A stretch of DNA of 64,000 bases from Betaproteobacteria bacterium. GTDB lineage: Bacteria; Pseudomonadota; Gammaproteobacteria; Burkholderiales; Burkholderiaceae_C. Location: positions 1 to 64,000 of the forward strand of contig RGCL01000008.1 of assembly GCA_009919175.1 (NCBI GenBank). Reading direction: 5' to 3'. This document shows positions 46,065 to 55,791 of the stretch, in pieces. The notes under the pieces are model-generated. The model saw only the letters and a list, made by a program, of their open reading frames with translations, did not search any database and had not been told where the DNA came from. Made by a program: the position numbers and the translations under genes. Within the stretch, counting starts at the first letter, position 1. The number at the start of each line of letters is the position of its first letter.

Positions 46065-48773
46065 ATGGCCGACCCCCAAAACGATCCAAAGACCTTTGCC
46101 CTCAATGACATGGACAGCCAGGAAACGCGTGAATGGATGGACGCGCTGTCTGCGGTGATTGAAAAAGAAGGTGCTGGGCGAGCACACTACCTGCTGGAAC
46201 AACTGCTTGAGCATGCGCGCGAAAACAGCATCGACATGCCGTTTTCGGCCACCACGGGCTACGTCAACACCATCGAACCCCATCAGGAAGCCCATTGCCC
46301 TGGCAACATTGAAATTGAAGAGCGCCTGCGCGCCTACATGCGCTGGAATGCCATGGCCATGGTGGTCAAAGCCAATCGCCACAACCCTGAGGACGGGGGC
46401 GATCTGGGCGGTCACATTGGATCGTTTGCGTCGCTGGCGCACATGTTTGGCGCCGGGTTCAACCACTTTTGGCACGCCGAGAGCGACAACCACGGTGGCG
46501 ACTGCATCTACATCCAGGGGCATGTGGCGCCTGGCGTGTACGCCAGGGCTTATCTTGAAGGCCGCCTCACTGAAGAACAGTTACTGCACTTTCGCCAGGA
46601 GGTCGAGGGCAAGGGACTGTCGAGCTACCCCCATCCCAAGCTCATGCCCGAGTTCTGGCAATTTCCCACCGTCTCCATGGGGCTTGGACCGTTGATGGCC
46701 ATCTATCAAGCCCGTTTCCTCAAGTACCTGCACGCCCGTGGCATTGCCAACACTGAAAACCGCAAGGTCTGGGTGTTTTGCGGTGACGGCGAAATGGACG
46801 AAGTGGAGAGTCTGGGCGCCATTGGTTTGGCCGCTCGTGAAAACCTGGACAACCTCATCTTCGTCATCAACTGCAACTTGCAGCGCCTCGATGGCCCGGT
46901 GCGTGGCAACGGCAAGATCATTCAGGAACTCGAAGGCGAATTCCGGGGCGCTGGCTGGAACGTCATCAAATGCTTGTGGGGCTCGAACTGGGATCCCTTG
47001 CTGGCACGCGACAAGGATGGTGCCCTGCGTCGCATCATGATGGAAACGCTGGACGGCGACTTCCAGGCCTTCAAGGCCAACGACGGTGCCTACGTTCGCA
47101 AGCATTTCTTTGGCCGTGATCCCAAGGCCCTGGAGCTGGTTGCGCACATGAGCGACGACGACATCTGGAACCTGCGCCGTGGTGGTCATGACCCGCAAAA
47201 GGTCTACGCGGCCTATCACGAGGCCGTGAACCACAAAGGCCAACCCACGGTGCTGCTCATGAAAACCGTCAAAGGCTTTGGCATGGGCAAGGCGGGCGAG
47301 GGCAAGAACACGGTTCACCAGACCAAAAAACTCACGGACGATGACATCCGCTACATGCGCGATCGCTTCAACATCCCCATTCCCGACAGCGAGTTGCCCA
47401 AGATCCCGTTCTACAAGCCAGCCGACGACACGCCCGAGATGAAGTACTTGCACGAGCGTCGCAAGGCCTTGGGCGGCTACTTACCGCATCGCCGCACCCG
47501 TGCCGATGAGAGCTTCACCGTCCCCTCGCTGGAGACCTTCAAGGCCGTGCTCGAGCCCACCGCTGAAGGCCGAGAAATCTCCACCACCCAGGCCTATGTG
47601 CGCTTCCTCACGCAGTTGCTGCGTGACCAGGCCCTGGGGCCGCGTGTGGTGCCCATCCTGGTCGATGAGGCGCGCACTTTCGGCATGGAAGGCCTGTTTC
47701 GCCAGGTGGGGATTTACAACCCGGCTGGCCAGCAATACACCCCGGTCGACAAAGACCAGGTCATGTATTACAAGGAAGACAAGGCTGGACAAATCCTGCA
47801 AGAGGGCATCAACGAAGCCGGTGGCATGTCCAGCTGGATTGCCGCTGCCACCAGCTACAGCACCAGCAACCGGATCATGATCCCGTTCTATGTGTACTAC
47901 TCGATGTTTGGTTTCCAGCGCATTGGCGACCTGGCCTGGGCAGCGGGCGACATGCAAGCGCGCGGCTTCCTGCTGGGGGGCACATCCGGGCGCACCACGC
48001 TCAATGGCGAAGGTTTGCAGCACGAAGACGGCCACAGCCACATCCTCGCGGGCACCATCCCCAACTGCATCTCTTACGACCCCACCTTTGCCCACGAAGT
48101 GGGGGTGATCCTGCACCACGGCTTAAAGCGCATGGTGGAAAAGCAGGACAACGTCTATTACTACCTCACCTTGCTCAACGAGAACTACGCCATGCCAGGC
48201 CTCACACCTGGCACGGAGGAGCAAATCATCAAGGGCATGTACTTGTGCAAGCCGGGTGCCGAGGGCAAGAGCCGGGTTCAGCTGCTGGGCTCGGGCACGA
48301 TTCTTCGTGAATCCCTGGCTGCTCAAACCCTGCTCGCCGCCGACTGGGGCATTCAGGCCGATGTGTGGAGCTGCCCGAGCTTCAACGAACTCGCCCGCGA
48401 TGGGCAAGCCGCCGAGCGCCATAACCTGCTCAACCCCACCGACAAAAAGCCCAAGCAGTCGTTCGTGGAGCAACAACTCGCTGGCCATGCCGGCCCGGTG
48501 ATTGCAGCCACCGACTACATGAAGAACTATGCCGAACAAATCCGGCCGTTCATGCCCAAGGGGCGCACCTACAAAGTGTTGGGCACCGATGGCTTTGGCC
48601 GCTCCGACTTCCGCAGCAAATTGCGCGAGCACTTCGAGGTCAACCGGCACTACATCGTGATCGCTGCCCTCAAAGCCCTGAGCGAGGAGGGCACCGTGCC
48701 GGCTGCCAAGGTGGCTGAGGCCATCAAGAAGTACGGCATCAAGACCAACAAAGTCAATCCGCTTTACGCTTGA
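46065..48773 (+). CDS. aceE: Pyruvate dehydrogenase E1 component, homodimeric type
   Basis: A 902-residue thiamine-diphosphate enzyme that decarboxylates pyruvate and acetylates lipoyl-E2. It contains HIGSFASLAHMFGAGFNHFWH, the ThDP motif GDGEMDE...INCNLQRLDGPVRGNG, and TGRTT-region counterparts typical of AceE. The ATG at 46065 has AAGGAGA at the right spacing; a longer in-frame start at 45984 lacks one and extends into the AT-rich control region. aceF follows after 17 nt. Confidence 0.97.
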   Translation: MADPQNDPKTFALNDMDSQETREWMDALSAVIEKEGAGRAHYLLEQLLEHARENSIDMPFSATTGYVNTIEPHQEAHCPGNIEIEERLRAYMRWNAMAMVVKANRHNPEDGGDLGGHIGSFASLAHMFGAGFNHFWHAESDNHGGDCIYIQGHVAPGVYARAYLEGRLTEEQLLHFRQEVEGKGLSSYPHPKLMPEFWQFPTVSMGLGPLMAIYQARFLKYLHARGIANTENRKVWVFCGDGEMDEVESLGAIGLAARENLDNLIFVINCNLQRLDGPVRGNGKIIQELEGEFRGAGWNVIKCLWGSNWDPLLARDKDGALRRIMMETLDGDFQAFKANDGAYVRKHFFGRDPKALELVAHMSDDDIWNLRRGGHDPQKVYAAYHEAVNHKGQPTVLLMKTVKGFGMGKAGEGKNTVHQTKKLTDDDIRYMRDRFNIPIPDSELPKIPFYKPADDTPEMKYLHERRKALGGYLPHRRTRADESFTVPSLETFKAVLEPTAEGREISTTQAYVRFLTQLLRDQALGPRVVPILVDEARTFGMEGLFRQVGIYNPAGQQYTPVDKDQVMYYKEDKAGQILQEGINEAGGMSSWIAAATSYSTSNRIMIPFYVYYSMFGFQRIGDLAWAAGDMQARGFLLGGTSGRTTLNGEGLQHEDGHSHILAGTIPNCISYDPTFAHEVGVILHHGLKRMVEKQDNVYYYLTLLNENYAMPGLTPGTEEQIIKGMYLCKPGAEGKSRVQLLGSGTILRESLAAQTLLAADWGIQADVWSCPSFNELARDGQAAERHNLLNPTDKKPKQSFVEQQLAGHAGPVIAATDYMKNYAEQIRPFMPKGRTYKVLGTDGFGRSDFRSKLREHFEVNRHYIVIAALKALSEEGTVPAAKVAEAIKKYGIKTNKVNPLYA

Positions 48774-48790
48774 ACCCCAGGGAGACAAAC

Positions 48791-50122
48791 ATGGCATTGG
48801 TCGAAGTCAAAGTCCCGGACATCGGGGATTTTTCTGAAGTGGCAGTGATCGAACTGCTGGTCAAACCCGGCGACAGCGTGAAGGCTGAGCAGTCCTTGAT
48901 CACCGTTGAGTCCGACAAAGCGTCGATGGAAATCCCCTCCAGCCACGCTGGGGTGGTCAAGGAACTCAAGGTCAAGATCGGCGACAAGGTCAGCGAAGGC
49001 GCCCTGGTGCTGATGCTCGAGGCGGATGCAGCGAGCGCTGCGCCCGCACCTGAACCGGCACCCGCAACTTCAGCAGCACCTCAAGCTGCTGCACCTGCAC
49101 CTGCTCCAGCGCTGGCGGCGTCGCCTGCACCCACGCCAGTGGCCGCCGCAACGCCTGCGCCCGCGCACAACCCCACGGTCGCGCCCTCAACGGGTCTGCC
49201 GCATGCCTCCCCATCGGTGAGGAAATTTGCCCGAGAGCTGGGCGTGCCCTTGGACGAAGTGCAAGGCTCAGGTCCCAAAGGCCGCATCACCGCACTGGAC
49301 ATCCAACAATTCACCCAATCGGTGATGAATGGGGCCAAACAGACCAAGGCCCAAGCCGCCAAAGCGCCAGCCGGTGGTGGGGGTGCAGGTTTGGATTTGC
49401 TGCCGTGGCCCAAGGTCGATTTCGCCAAATTCGGTCCCATCGAAACCCGGCCGCTGTCGCGCATCAAGAAAATCTCTGCTCAAAACCTCGCTCGCAACTG
49501 GGTCATGATCCCGGCAGTGACCTATCACGAGGACGCTGACATCACCGAGCTCGAAGCCCTCAGGGTGCAGCTCAACAAGGAAAACGAGAAGTCCGGGCTC
49601 AAGGTCACCATGCTGGCCTTTTTGATCAAGGCCTGCGTCAAGGCCTTGCAAAAGTTCCCCGAGTTCAATGCGTCCTTGGACGGTGACAACCTCGTCCTCA
49701 AGCACTACTTCAACATTGGTTTTGCAGCTGACACGCCCAATGGCCTGGTGGTGCCCGTCATCAAGCATGCCGACCAAAAATCGGTGTTTGAGATTGCCCA
49801 GGAGTCGGGCGACCTCGCCAAAAAGGCCCGTGACGGCAAACTTGGCCCTGCCGACATGCAAGGCGCATGTTTCACCATCTCCAGCCTGGGCGGCATTGGC
49901 GGCACTTATTTCGCCCCCATCGTGAACGCGCCAGAAGTGGCCATCCTGGGTGTGAACAAGAGCGCCATGAAGCCCGTTTGGGACGGCAAGCAGTTTGTAC
50001 CCCGCCTGACCCTGCCTTTGTCGCTCACCGCAGATCACCGTGTGATCGACGGCGCTTACGCCACGCGCTTTAACGTCTATCTTGCGCAGTTGTTGGCCGA
50101 TTTCCGGAGGGTTGCACTGTGA
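48791..50122 (+). CDS. aceF: Dihydrolipoyllysine-residue acetyltransferase (E2)
   Basis: A 443-residue E2 with one N-terminal lipoyl domain (lipoylated Lys in [13 protein letters not shown]), a long Ala/Pro linker, a peripheral-subunit-binding domain ([28 protein letters not shown]) and the catalytic core ending with [20 protein letters not shown] (catalytic His/Asp). Many relatives have two or three lipoyl domains. The ATG at 48791 is preceded by GGAGA. Its stop overlaps the GTG start of lpd. Confidence 0.96.
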   Translation: MALVEVKVPDIGDFSEVAVIELLVKPGDSVKAEQSLITVESDKASMEIPSSHAGVVKELKVKIGDKVSEGALVLMLEADAASAAPAPEPAPATSAAPQAAAPAPAPALAASPAPTPVAAATPAPAHNPTVAPSTGLPHASPSVRKFARELGVPLDEVQGSGPKGRITALDIQQFTQSVMNGAKQTKAQAAKAPAGGGGAGLDLLPWPKVDFAKFGPIETRPLSRIKKISAQNLARNWVMIPAVTYHEDADITELEALRVQLNKENEKSGLKVTMLAFLIKACVKALQKFPEFNASLDGDNLVLKHYFNIGFAADTPNGLVVPVIKHADQKSVFEIAQESGDLAKKARDGKLGPADMQGACFTISSLGGIGGTYFAPIVNAPEVAILGVNKSAMKPVWDGKQFVPRLTLPLSLTADHRVIDGAYATRFNVYLAQLLADFRRVAL

Positions 50123-51939
50123 GCCTCATCGACATTCGTGTGCCCGACATCGGCGACTTTGCCGAAGTGGCCGTGATCGAGTTGCTGGTCAAACCCGGCG
50201 ACACCATCAAGGCCGAGCAATCGCTCATCACCGTGGAGTCCGACAAAGCCTCCATGGAAATCCCGTCGTCTCATGCGGGCGTGGTCAAGGAACTCAAGAT
50301 CAAGCTCGGCGACAAGGTGAGCGAAGGCTCGGTGGTCTTGTCGCTGGAGGTGAGTGAGGCCGCAGCCTCCGCTGCACCTGCTGCACCCGCAGCAGCAGCC
50401 AGTGCGCCACCCGCCGCCGCAGTGGCAGCAGCGCCAGCCCCCATGGCGGCCAGCTTTGCAGGCAGCGCCGATCTGGACTGTGATGTGGTGGTCCTGGGCG
50501 GTGGGCCTGGTGGCTACAGCGCGGCCTTCCGTGCAGCCGATCTGGGTCTCAAAGTGGTCATCGTCGAACGCTATGCCACCCTGGGTGGCGTGTGCCTCAA
50601 CGTGGGTTGCATTCCCTCCAAAGCTTTGTTGCACGTGGCCGCAGTGATGGACGAAGTGGCCCACATGGCCGACCTGGGCGTGGATTTTGGCAAGCCCGCT
50701 GTGAATGTGGACAAGCTGCGCGGCCACAAGGACAAAGTCATTGGCAAGCTCACCGGTGGTTTGGCGGCCATGGCCAAGATGCGCAAGGTCACCCTGGTGC
50801 GAGGTTACGGCCACTTTGTGGGCGCCCATCACCTGGAGGTGGAGGAGACCACCGGCAGCGCGCAAGACAAGACCGGCGGCAAGAAGGTGGTGGCCTTCAA
50901 ACGCGCCATCATCGCGGCAGGTTCGCAAGCCGTTCGCCTGCCCTTCATGCCAGATGACCCACGCGTGGTGGACAGCACCGGAGCCTTGGCCTTGGCCAGC
51001 GTGCCCAAAAAGATGCTCATTGTGGGCGGCGGCATCATCGGCCTGGAAATGGGCACGGTCTACAGCACCCTGGGCGCACGCCTGGATGTGGTGGAAATGA
51101 TGGACGGCCTCATGCAAGGCGCGGACCGTGACCTCGTCAAGGTCTGGGAAAAGATGAACAAGCACCGCTTTGACCAGATCATGCTCAAGACCAAGACCGT
51201 GGGCGCTCAAGCCACGGCGCAAGGCATCAAGGTCCAGTTCGAAGGCCTGGACGGCACAAAGAGCGAGGGCACCTATGACCTGGTGCTGCAAGCTGTGGGT
51301 CGCACGCCCAACGGCAAGAAGATCGATGCCGACAAAGCCGGCGTGGCCGTGACGGACCGCGGCTTCATCCACGTCGACATCCAGATGCGTACCAACGTGC
51401 CGCACATCTTCGCCATCGGCGACATCGTGGGTCAGCCCATGCTGGCGCACAAGGCCGTGCACGAAGCCCACGTGGCTGCCGAGGTGATTGCAGGCGAACT
51501 GCAAGGGAACCAGGAATTGGCTGCCGCTGCGTTCAATGCACGCGTCATCCCCAGCGTGGCTTACACCGATCCCGAGGTGGCCTGGGTGGGCTTGACCGAA
51601 GACCAGGCCAAGGCGCAGGGCATCAAGGTCAAAAAGGGCTTGTTCCCCTGGAGCGCATCGGGCCGTGCGATTGCCAATGGCCGCGACGAAGGCTTCACCA
51701 AGCTGTTGTTTGACGATTCACCCGAGGCCCATGGCCACGGCAAGATCCTGGGCGGTGGCATGGTGGGCACACACGCGGGCGACATGATTGGCGAGATCGC
51801 ACTCGCCATTGAAATGGGTGCCGACGCCGTGGACATCGGCAAAACCATCCACCCGCACCCCACGCTGGGCGAAAGCATCGGCATGGCAGCGGAGGTGGCG
51901 CATGGCAGTTGCACCGACGTGCCGCCGGCCAAGCGCTGA
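50119..51939 (+). CDS. lpdA: Dihydrolipoamide dehydrogenase (E3) with N-terminal lipoyl domain
   Basis: A 606-residue flavoprotein reoxidising dihydrolipoamide. Residues 1-80 are a lipoyl domain ([13 protein letters not shown] again), followed by an Ala/Pro linker. From about 115 comes the FAD domain [21 protein letters not shown], the redox disulfide [16 protein letters not shown] site [12 protein letters not shown] and the C-terminal [15 protein letters not shown] with the catalytic His. The start is the GTG at 50119, overlapping the aceF stop with GGAGG upstream. The lipoyl-E3 fusion is typical of Burkholderiales and Neisseria-type complexes. Confidence 0.96.
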   Translation: MSLIDIRVPDIGDFAEVAVIELLVKPGDTIKAEQSLITVESDKASMEIPSSHAGVVKELKIKLGDKVSEGSVVLSLEVSEAAASAAPAAPAAAASAPPAAAVAAAPAPMAASFAGSADLDCDVVVLGGGPGGYSAAFRAADLGLKVVIVERYATLGGVCLNVGCIPSKALLHVAAVMDEVAHMADLGVDFGKPAVNVDKLRGHKDKVIGKLTGGLAAMAKMRKVTLVRGYGHFVGAHHLEVEETTGSAQDKTGGKKVVAFKRAIIAAGSQAVRLPFMPDDPRVVDSTGALALASVPKKMLIVGGGIIGLEMGTVYSTLGARLDVVEMMDGLMQGADRDLVKVWEKMNKHRFDQIMLKTKTVGAQATAQGIKVQFEGLDGTKSEGTYDLVLQAVGRTPNGKKIDADKAGVAVTDRGFIHVDIQMRTNVPHIFAIGDIVGQPMLAHKAVHEAHVAAEVIAGELQGNQELAAAAFNARVIPSVAYTDPEVAWVGLTEDQAKAQGIKVKKGLFPWSASGRAIANGRDEGFTKLLFDDSPEAHGHGKILGGGMVGTHAGDMIGEIALAIEMGADAVDIGKTIHPHPTLGESIGMAAEVAHGSCTDVPPAKR

Positions 51940-51959
51940 ACCTGTCTTGTCGGAGTTGA

Positions 51960-53072
51960 TCAGCGACGCCGCACCGCCTGCTGCACCCGCGCGATGTCTT
52001 CATCGGTGACGGCTCGCTCAAACGATCGAAATCCAGCAAGCCTGAAGCCATGTTTGCGGGCCATGCGTGCGGTTTCTTCTGCCTGAGCGACGCTCACCTC
52101 CTTGCCCAGCGTAAAAGGCTCGAAACGGTTGTCCAAGGCCAGCATCATGGTTTCAGACATGCAGGCATAGGCTGTCCCGGGGGGAAACCCAAAGCTAAAG
52201 GGCTGGGGCTTGTCGACCGTCCCGTTGCCATTGGTTTTGCAAATCCGCATCTCACCAGGCACAGCCACCACGCCGCCCTCCATGATCAGCACGTCATTGC
52301 GCTCCTGGGCCACACGGACCGACACATCCCTTGGGCGAGCTACATCGCACACCACGGCACCTCGCTTGAGGTGTTGGGGGTGGATGACAGCATCCACGGC
52401 TGAGGTCACGGTCACCACCACATCAGCCGATTGCAGCCCCTGGTCGATGTTGTCCGTCACCGTGACTTCGGCGTGGCCTTGATGCTGGAGGGCTTGAGCC
52501 ACCGGCATGAGCTTGTTCACATTGCGCCCAATGAGGGTGAGGCGCGCGGCCTCCCGCTCCAACAAGGTGGCGCAGGTTCGGCCAATGCTGCCCGCTGCGC
52601 CCACAATCGCCACATGAGCTTTTGACAGAGACATGCCCATCAATTCCACCTCGCGCCGAGCGCCTTCCACTGCAGTGGCCACGGTGTAGGAGTTGCCGGT
52701 GGTGACGGCAATGTCCAGGGCACGCTGGATGGTGATGCCACCATCACCGACCACCGAGGTCAATGCGCCCAGCCCCACGATGCCAGCCCCCAGACTTTGG
52801 GCCAGGTTCCCACACTGAATCAGTCGACCGTACACCTCATCGACCGGCAGCGTGAGCAGCTGCTGGGGAGACAGCGGGCATGCGATGAACCAGCCCTCTG
52901 TTTCCACACCGGTGATGGAGCGAATGCCCGTGAGGTGCGCCACCACCATGGGCGGGACATGACGCATGGCTGCTGACACCAGCGATTCAGGCATGTAGCG
53001 AGCAATGGGGAATTTCTTGGCGATGTCCCGACGAATGTCCAGGGGATGGACGATGAATGCAAACTTGTTCAT
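51960..53072 (-). CDS. Acyl-ACP reductase-like dehydrogenase (COG5322 type)
   Basis: A 370-residue protein with a Rossmann site VAIVGAAGSIGRTCATLLE. Its pattern recalls cyanobacterial long-chain acyl-ACP reductase: GLGALTSVVGDGG, TTGNSYTVATAVE, SKAHVAIVGA, EGGVVAVPGE and FPPGTAYACMSETMMLALD. Cys304 in YACMSE occupies the place of the catalytic Cys in FACFAE of that enzyme. It could make fatty aldehydes from acyl thioesters, but proteobacterial members of this group are uncharacterised and often called predicted amino acid or shikimate dehydrogenases. The ATG at 53072 has AAGGA about 8 nt upstream. It converges on lpd with 20 nt between stops. Confidence 0.65.
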   Translation of the reverse strand: MNKFAFIVHPLDIRRDIAKKFPIARYMPESLVSAAMRHVPPMVVAHLTGIRSITGVETEGWFIACPLSPQQLLTLPVDEVYGRLIQCGNLAQSLGAGIVGLGALTSVVGDGGITIQRALDIAVTTGNSYTVATAVEGARREVELMGMSLSKAHVAIVGAAGSIGRTCATLLEREAARLTLIGRNVNKLMPVAQALQHQGHAEVTVTDNIDQGLQSADVVVTVTSAVDAVIHPQHLKRGAVVCDVARPRDVSVRVAQERNDVLIMEGGVVAVPGEMRICKTNGNGTVDKPQPFSFGFPPGTAYACMSETMMLALDNRFEPFTLGKEVSVAQAEETARMARKHGFRLAGFRSFERAVTDEDIARVQQAVRRR

Positions 53073-53108
53073 GGCAGTTCCTTGGTTGAAAAAATGAACC
53101 GCCATTAG

Positions 53109-53121
53109 TGAATTGAATTCA
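53109..53121. repeat. Palindrome TGAATT-G-AATTCA upstream of the reductase-like gene
   Basis: A perfect 6-1-6 inverted repeat lies 37 nt upstream of the minus-strand gene start and before the plus-strand leader region. It may be an operator for either side; the rest of 53122-53244 shows no clear element. Confidence 0.35.
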
Positions 53122-53244
53122 AACCAAGTAAATTCGAGATTGATGACTTATGGATTCATGGTCGTGCAAACAAAAAAATGCACGGGCCTCTTCACTGCAA
53201 TCGACCGCCATCAAGCCACTTTCAAAATCGATTACCATTCGCCC

Positions 53245-53352
53245 ATGTCTTCGATCCATTCCTTCAACGCCATCGCACGAGCTGCACGAGCTGCACGAGC
53301 CCGTCGCGCCTTGCCGTGCGCCGCGTGTGAGAGGAACCTGATCCCAAGCTGA
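53245..53352 (+). CDS. Candidate Arg/Ala-rich leader peptide
   Basis: A 35-codon frame (MSSIHSFNAIARAARAARA, then RRALPCAACERNLIPS) with Arg codons CGA, CGA, CGA, CGT, CGC in a short run, encoded by three tandem copies of GCACGAGC[T/C] (53275-53301). It ends 21 nt before a strong terminator that itself precedes an acetylornithine-aminotransferase-like gene. This is the geometry of a transcription attenuator sensing arginine. There is no strong Shine-Dalgarno sequence before the ATG, and a longer frame is open upstream, so the start is uncertain. Confidence 0.4.
   Translation: MSSIHSFNAIARAARAARARRALPCAACERNLIPS
53275..53301 (+). repeat. Three tandem 9-bp repeats GCACGAGC[T/C]
   Basis: Copies at 53275-53283, 53284-53292 and 53293-53301; the last ends in C. 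Within the leader frame each encodes Ala-Arg-Ala. Because the unit is 9 bp, expansion or contraction would keep the frame. Confidence 0.85.
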
Positions 53353-53373
53353 CCCCCGATTCGATTCCCCACC

Positions 53374-53404
53374 AGGCCACGGCTCACCCCCGTGGCCTTT
53401 TTTT
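53374..53404 (+). terminator. Strong terminator ahead of the aminotransferase gene
   Basis: A 9-bp stem AGGCCACGG (53374-53382) / CCGTGGCCT (53390-53398) is followed by a T-run to 53404. The gene ATG comes 29 nt later. GCCGTG at 53313-53318 could pair with CACGGC (53378-53383) as an alternative antiterminator helix. Confidence 0.88.
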
Positions 53405-53432
53405 CGTCCCCGTGCTTTTGAAAGGAGCCACC

Positions 53433-54683
53433 ATGTCCCAGCCCAGCAACCCCTTGACGTCATCTCGTCATCTCATGTCGATCAACCCGCGCCCCCAGCA
53501 CGCCTTTGTGCGTGGCGAAGGTGCCTGGCTGTGGGATCAGGCCGGCCGTCGCCACTTGGACTGGTTGCAAGGCTGGGCGGTGAATGCCCTGGGCCACTGC
53601 CCAGCGGTGATCACGCAAGCCTTGGCTGAGCAGTCCACCCGCTTGCTCACGCCCAGCCCGGCGTTTCACAACCTGCCTGCACTGGACTTGGCCCAGCGCC
53701 TGTGTGAGGCCAGTGGCATGGATCAGGTCTTTTTTGGCAGCACGGGGGCAGAGGCCAATGAGACGGCGATCAAGCTGGCACGCAAATGGGGACGGCAGGC
53801 GCGGGCGACAAGCGCATCTGCACCGGGGCGAGCCCGTCGGGCGGGGGCGCATGAGGTCATCACCTTTGACAATGCCTTTCATGGCCGCAATTTCGCCACC
53901 ATGGCTGCGAGTGGCAAACCGGGCTGGGAGGCCTTATTCCCGCCCAACATGCCTGGCTTTCCCAAGGCCAAGCTCAACGACATGGCTTCGGTGTTGGCGG
54001 TGCTCTCAGACCAGACGGTGGCGGTGATGCTCGAGCCGATTCAGGGCGAGGCGGGGGTGAGACCTGCTTCGGCCAGCTTTCTGAGGGCGTTGCGCGCCTT
54101 GTGCGACGAGCAGGGCTTGTTGCTCATCTTTGACGAAGTGCAGACCGGCTGCGGCCGTTTGGGGACTTTGTTTGGTCATGAGCATTGGGGCATCACACCG
54201 GACATCATGACCCTGGGCAAAGGCTTGGGTGGTGGCGTGCCCATCTCGGCGGTGTTGGCCAAGGCGCATTGCAGTGTGTTCGAGCATGGAGACCATGGCG
54301 GTACCTACGCGGGCAACCCCTTGATGTGTGCGGTGGCCTTGGCGGTGTTTGAGGAACTCAGCCAGCCCAGCTTGTTGGCCAATGTGCGTGCCTGCGGCCA
54401 AGCGCTCAGGCAAGGCCTGGAGGCCTTGTCCACCACCTGGGGCTTGGGTGAAGTGCGCGGCGAGGGCTTGCTGTTGGCTTTGGAGCTGGGATCGGATCAG
54501 GCTGCGAGCGTGGTGGCCGCAGCCCAGGAGGTGGGCTTGCTGGTCAATGCGGCCAGGCCCCATTGCTTGCGATTCATGCCCCGGCTCAACAGCAACTTGC
54601 AAGAAATCGAATTGGGCCTGAGCCTGCTGGCGCAGGCGTTGGAGCAGGTGTATGAGCAACGCCCGCAGGCACTCAGCGTGTGA
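53433..54683 (+). CDS. Acetylornithine aminotransferase-like class III transaminase
   Basis: A 416-residue PLP enzyme of the ArgD/ornithine aminotransferase group. Features: GAWLWDQAGRRHLDWLQGWAVNALGH, STGAEANETAIKLAR, NAFHGRN, LEPIQGEAGV, LLIFDEVQTGCGR and the PLP-Lys motif LGKGLGGGVPI. It probably converts N-acetylornithine and 2-oxoglutarate in arginine synthesis; activity on succinyl-diaminopimelate or related substrates cannot be excluded. The ATG at 53433 has AAAGGAG at 6 nt. An Arg-rich leader frame and terminator precede it. It overlaps the convergent asparaginase gene by 11 nt. Confidence 0.88.
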   Translation: MSQPSNPLTSSRHLMSINPRPQHAFVRGEGAWLWDQAGRRHLDWLQGWAVNALGHCPAVITQALAEQSTRLLTPSPAFHNLPALDLAQRLCEASGMDQVFFGSTGAEANETAIKLARKWGRQARATSASAPGRARRAGAHEVITFDNAFHGRNFATMAASGKPGWEALFPPNMPGFPKAKLNDMASVLAVLSDQTVAVMLEPIQGEAGVRPASASFLRALRALCDEQGLLLIFDEVQTGCGRLGTLFGHEHWGITPDIMTLGKGLGGGVPISAVLAKAHCSVFEHGDHGGTYAGNPLMCAVALAVFEELSQPSLLANVRACGQALRQGLEALSTTWGLGEVRGEGLLLALELGSDQAASVVAAAQEVGLLVNAARPHCLRFMPRLNSNLQEIELGLSLLAQALEQVYEQRPQALSV

Positions 54684-55677
54684 GCGTGAACACGGGGCGT
54701 CGATGCCCCACCACCCAACCCCTGGCGTTGATGAGGTCAGTGGCTGCCCAGGGTGCCAGGGCTTGGCGTTGAGCCGGGCTTGACCAGCCGAGTTGGTCCA
54801 GGGCGGCCACCGTGGCGGCGAACAGGGCGGGCTTGTTGCCGTCGATGATTTTGATGGCCAAGGCCTCACCCCGGCTTTTGCTGGCCACCACCTGAACGCC
54901 GTCCGCGCCCACCTTGGTGACCCAGTCCCCTTGGCCGATGCGCATGAAGTCGGCGTCGTTTCGGTCTGTGCCCGAGACCAGCTCTGGATGCTGGGTCATG
55001 GCCGAGGCGAGCAAGCCAAAGGCCTCACCAAACTGGGCATCGCGCTCGCCGCTGGCCAATCGCGCATAGCCCAGCGCCAGTTTGGACAAGGGCATGGCGT
55101 AATTGGGCGCTGAACAGCCGTCCAGCCCCATGGGCATGGCGTGCTCGTCCATGTGACAGGCCTGTGCCACGGCCTGGCGGATGCCTTGCTGCAAGGGATG
55201 GTCTGGCGCGATGTAGTCCTCGGTGCGCCAGCCTTGGTGCACACATGCAGCCAGAAAGCCGGCGTGTTTGCCGCTGCAATTGTTGTGGCGCTCGTCGTAG
55301 TGCAGGTTGGCGGGCGGCAGGGCGCTGGTGTAGACGTAGCGCAAGGGCAGGTGGCATCCGCACGCCAGGCGCTGGTAGCTCAGCCCAGCCTTGTCCAGCA
55401 TGGACTGCACTTGCTGCACGTGCATGTCCTCGCCGTTGTGGCTGGCGCACACCATGGCCAGGTCCCGTGCGTCAAAGCCCAGCGCCTGCGCCGCACCGCT
55501 GGTCATCAAGGGCAGCGCCTGCAAGGCCTTGAGGGTGGATCGGGTGAAGGTGAGCAGGTGCGGGTCCCCCGCTTGCGCCACCAACTGGCCGCGCGCATTG
55601 ACCACCGCCAGGCTGCCCAAGTGCCAGCATTCAGGGGTTTGTCCACGGGTGGTTTCAATCAGAGGGATGTAGTTCAT
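54673..55677 (-). CDS. L-asparaginase, Rhizobium type (AnsA/COG4448)
   Basis: A 334-residue asparaginase of the thermolabile rhizobial class, unrelated in fold to E. coli AnsA/AnsB. Characteristic stretches are FTRSTLKALQALPL (Ser/Lys pair), VCASHNGEDMH, LACGCHLP, HNNCSGKHAGFL and GLDGCSAPNYAMPL. It hydrolyses asparagine to aspartate and ammonia, probably in the cytosol as no signal peptide is seen. It thus adds another ammonia-releasing enzyme to the window. The 114 nt upstream contain no obvious promoter. Confidence 0.88.
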   Translation of the reverse strand: MNYIPLIETTRGQTPECWHLGSLAVVNARGQLVAQAGDPHLLTFTRSTLKALQALPLMTSGAAQALGFDARDLAMVCASHNGEDMHVQQVQSMLDKAGLSYQRLACGCHLPLRYVYTSALPPANLHYDERHNNCSGKHAGFLAACVHQGWRTEDYIAPDHPLQQGIRQAVAQACHMDEHAMPMGLDGCSAPNYAMPLSKLALGYARLASGERDAQFGEAFGLLASAMTQHPELVSGTDRNDADFMRIGQGDWVTKVGADGVQVVASKSRGEALAIKIIDGNKPALFAATVAALDQLGWSSPAQRQALAPWAATDLINARGWVVGHRRPVFTLTR

Positions 55678-55791
55678 GGTGGGCAGGTGTTGAGGGGGTG
55701 ACAGGTCAAACCCGGCAGGGGCTGGCGGGCAGCCTACTTTATGGGATCATGCGCCCCGTTCGGGTCATTCATCGTTTCCAGAAACCTTCTT

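Noticed and set aside
50077-51504. Minus-strand frame of 475 codons
   Set aside because: It is opposite lpd in GC-rich sequence; long antisense frames are expected there, and the translation is His-rich noise.
53275-53301. Three 9-bp tandem repeats as a possible CRISPR-like array
   Set aside because: The units are far too short, have no spacers and encode a repeated Ala-Arg-Ala in frame.
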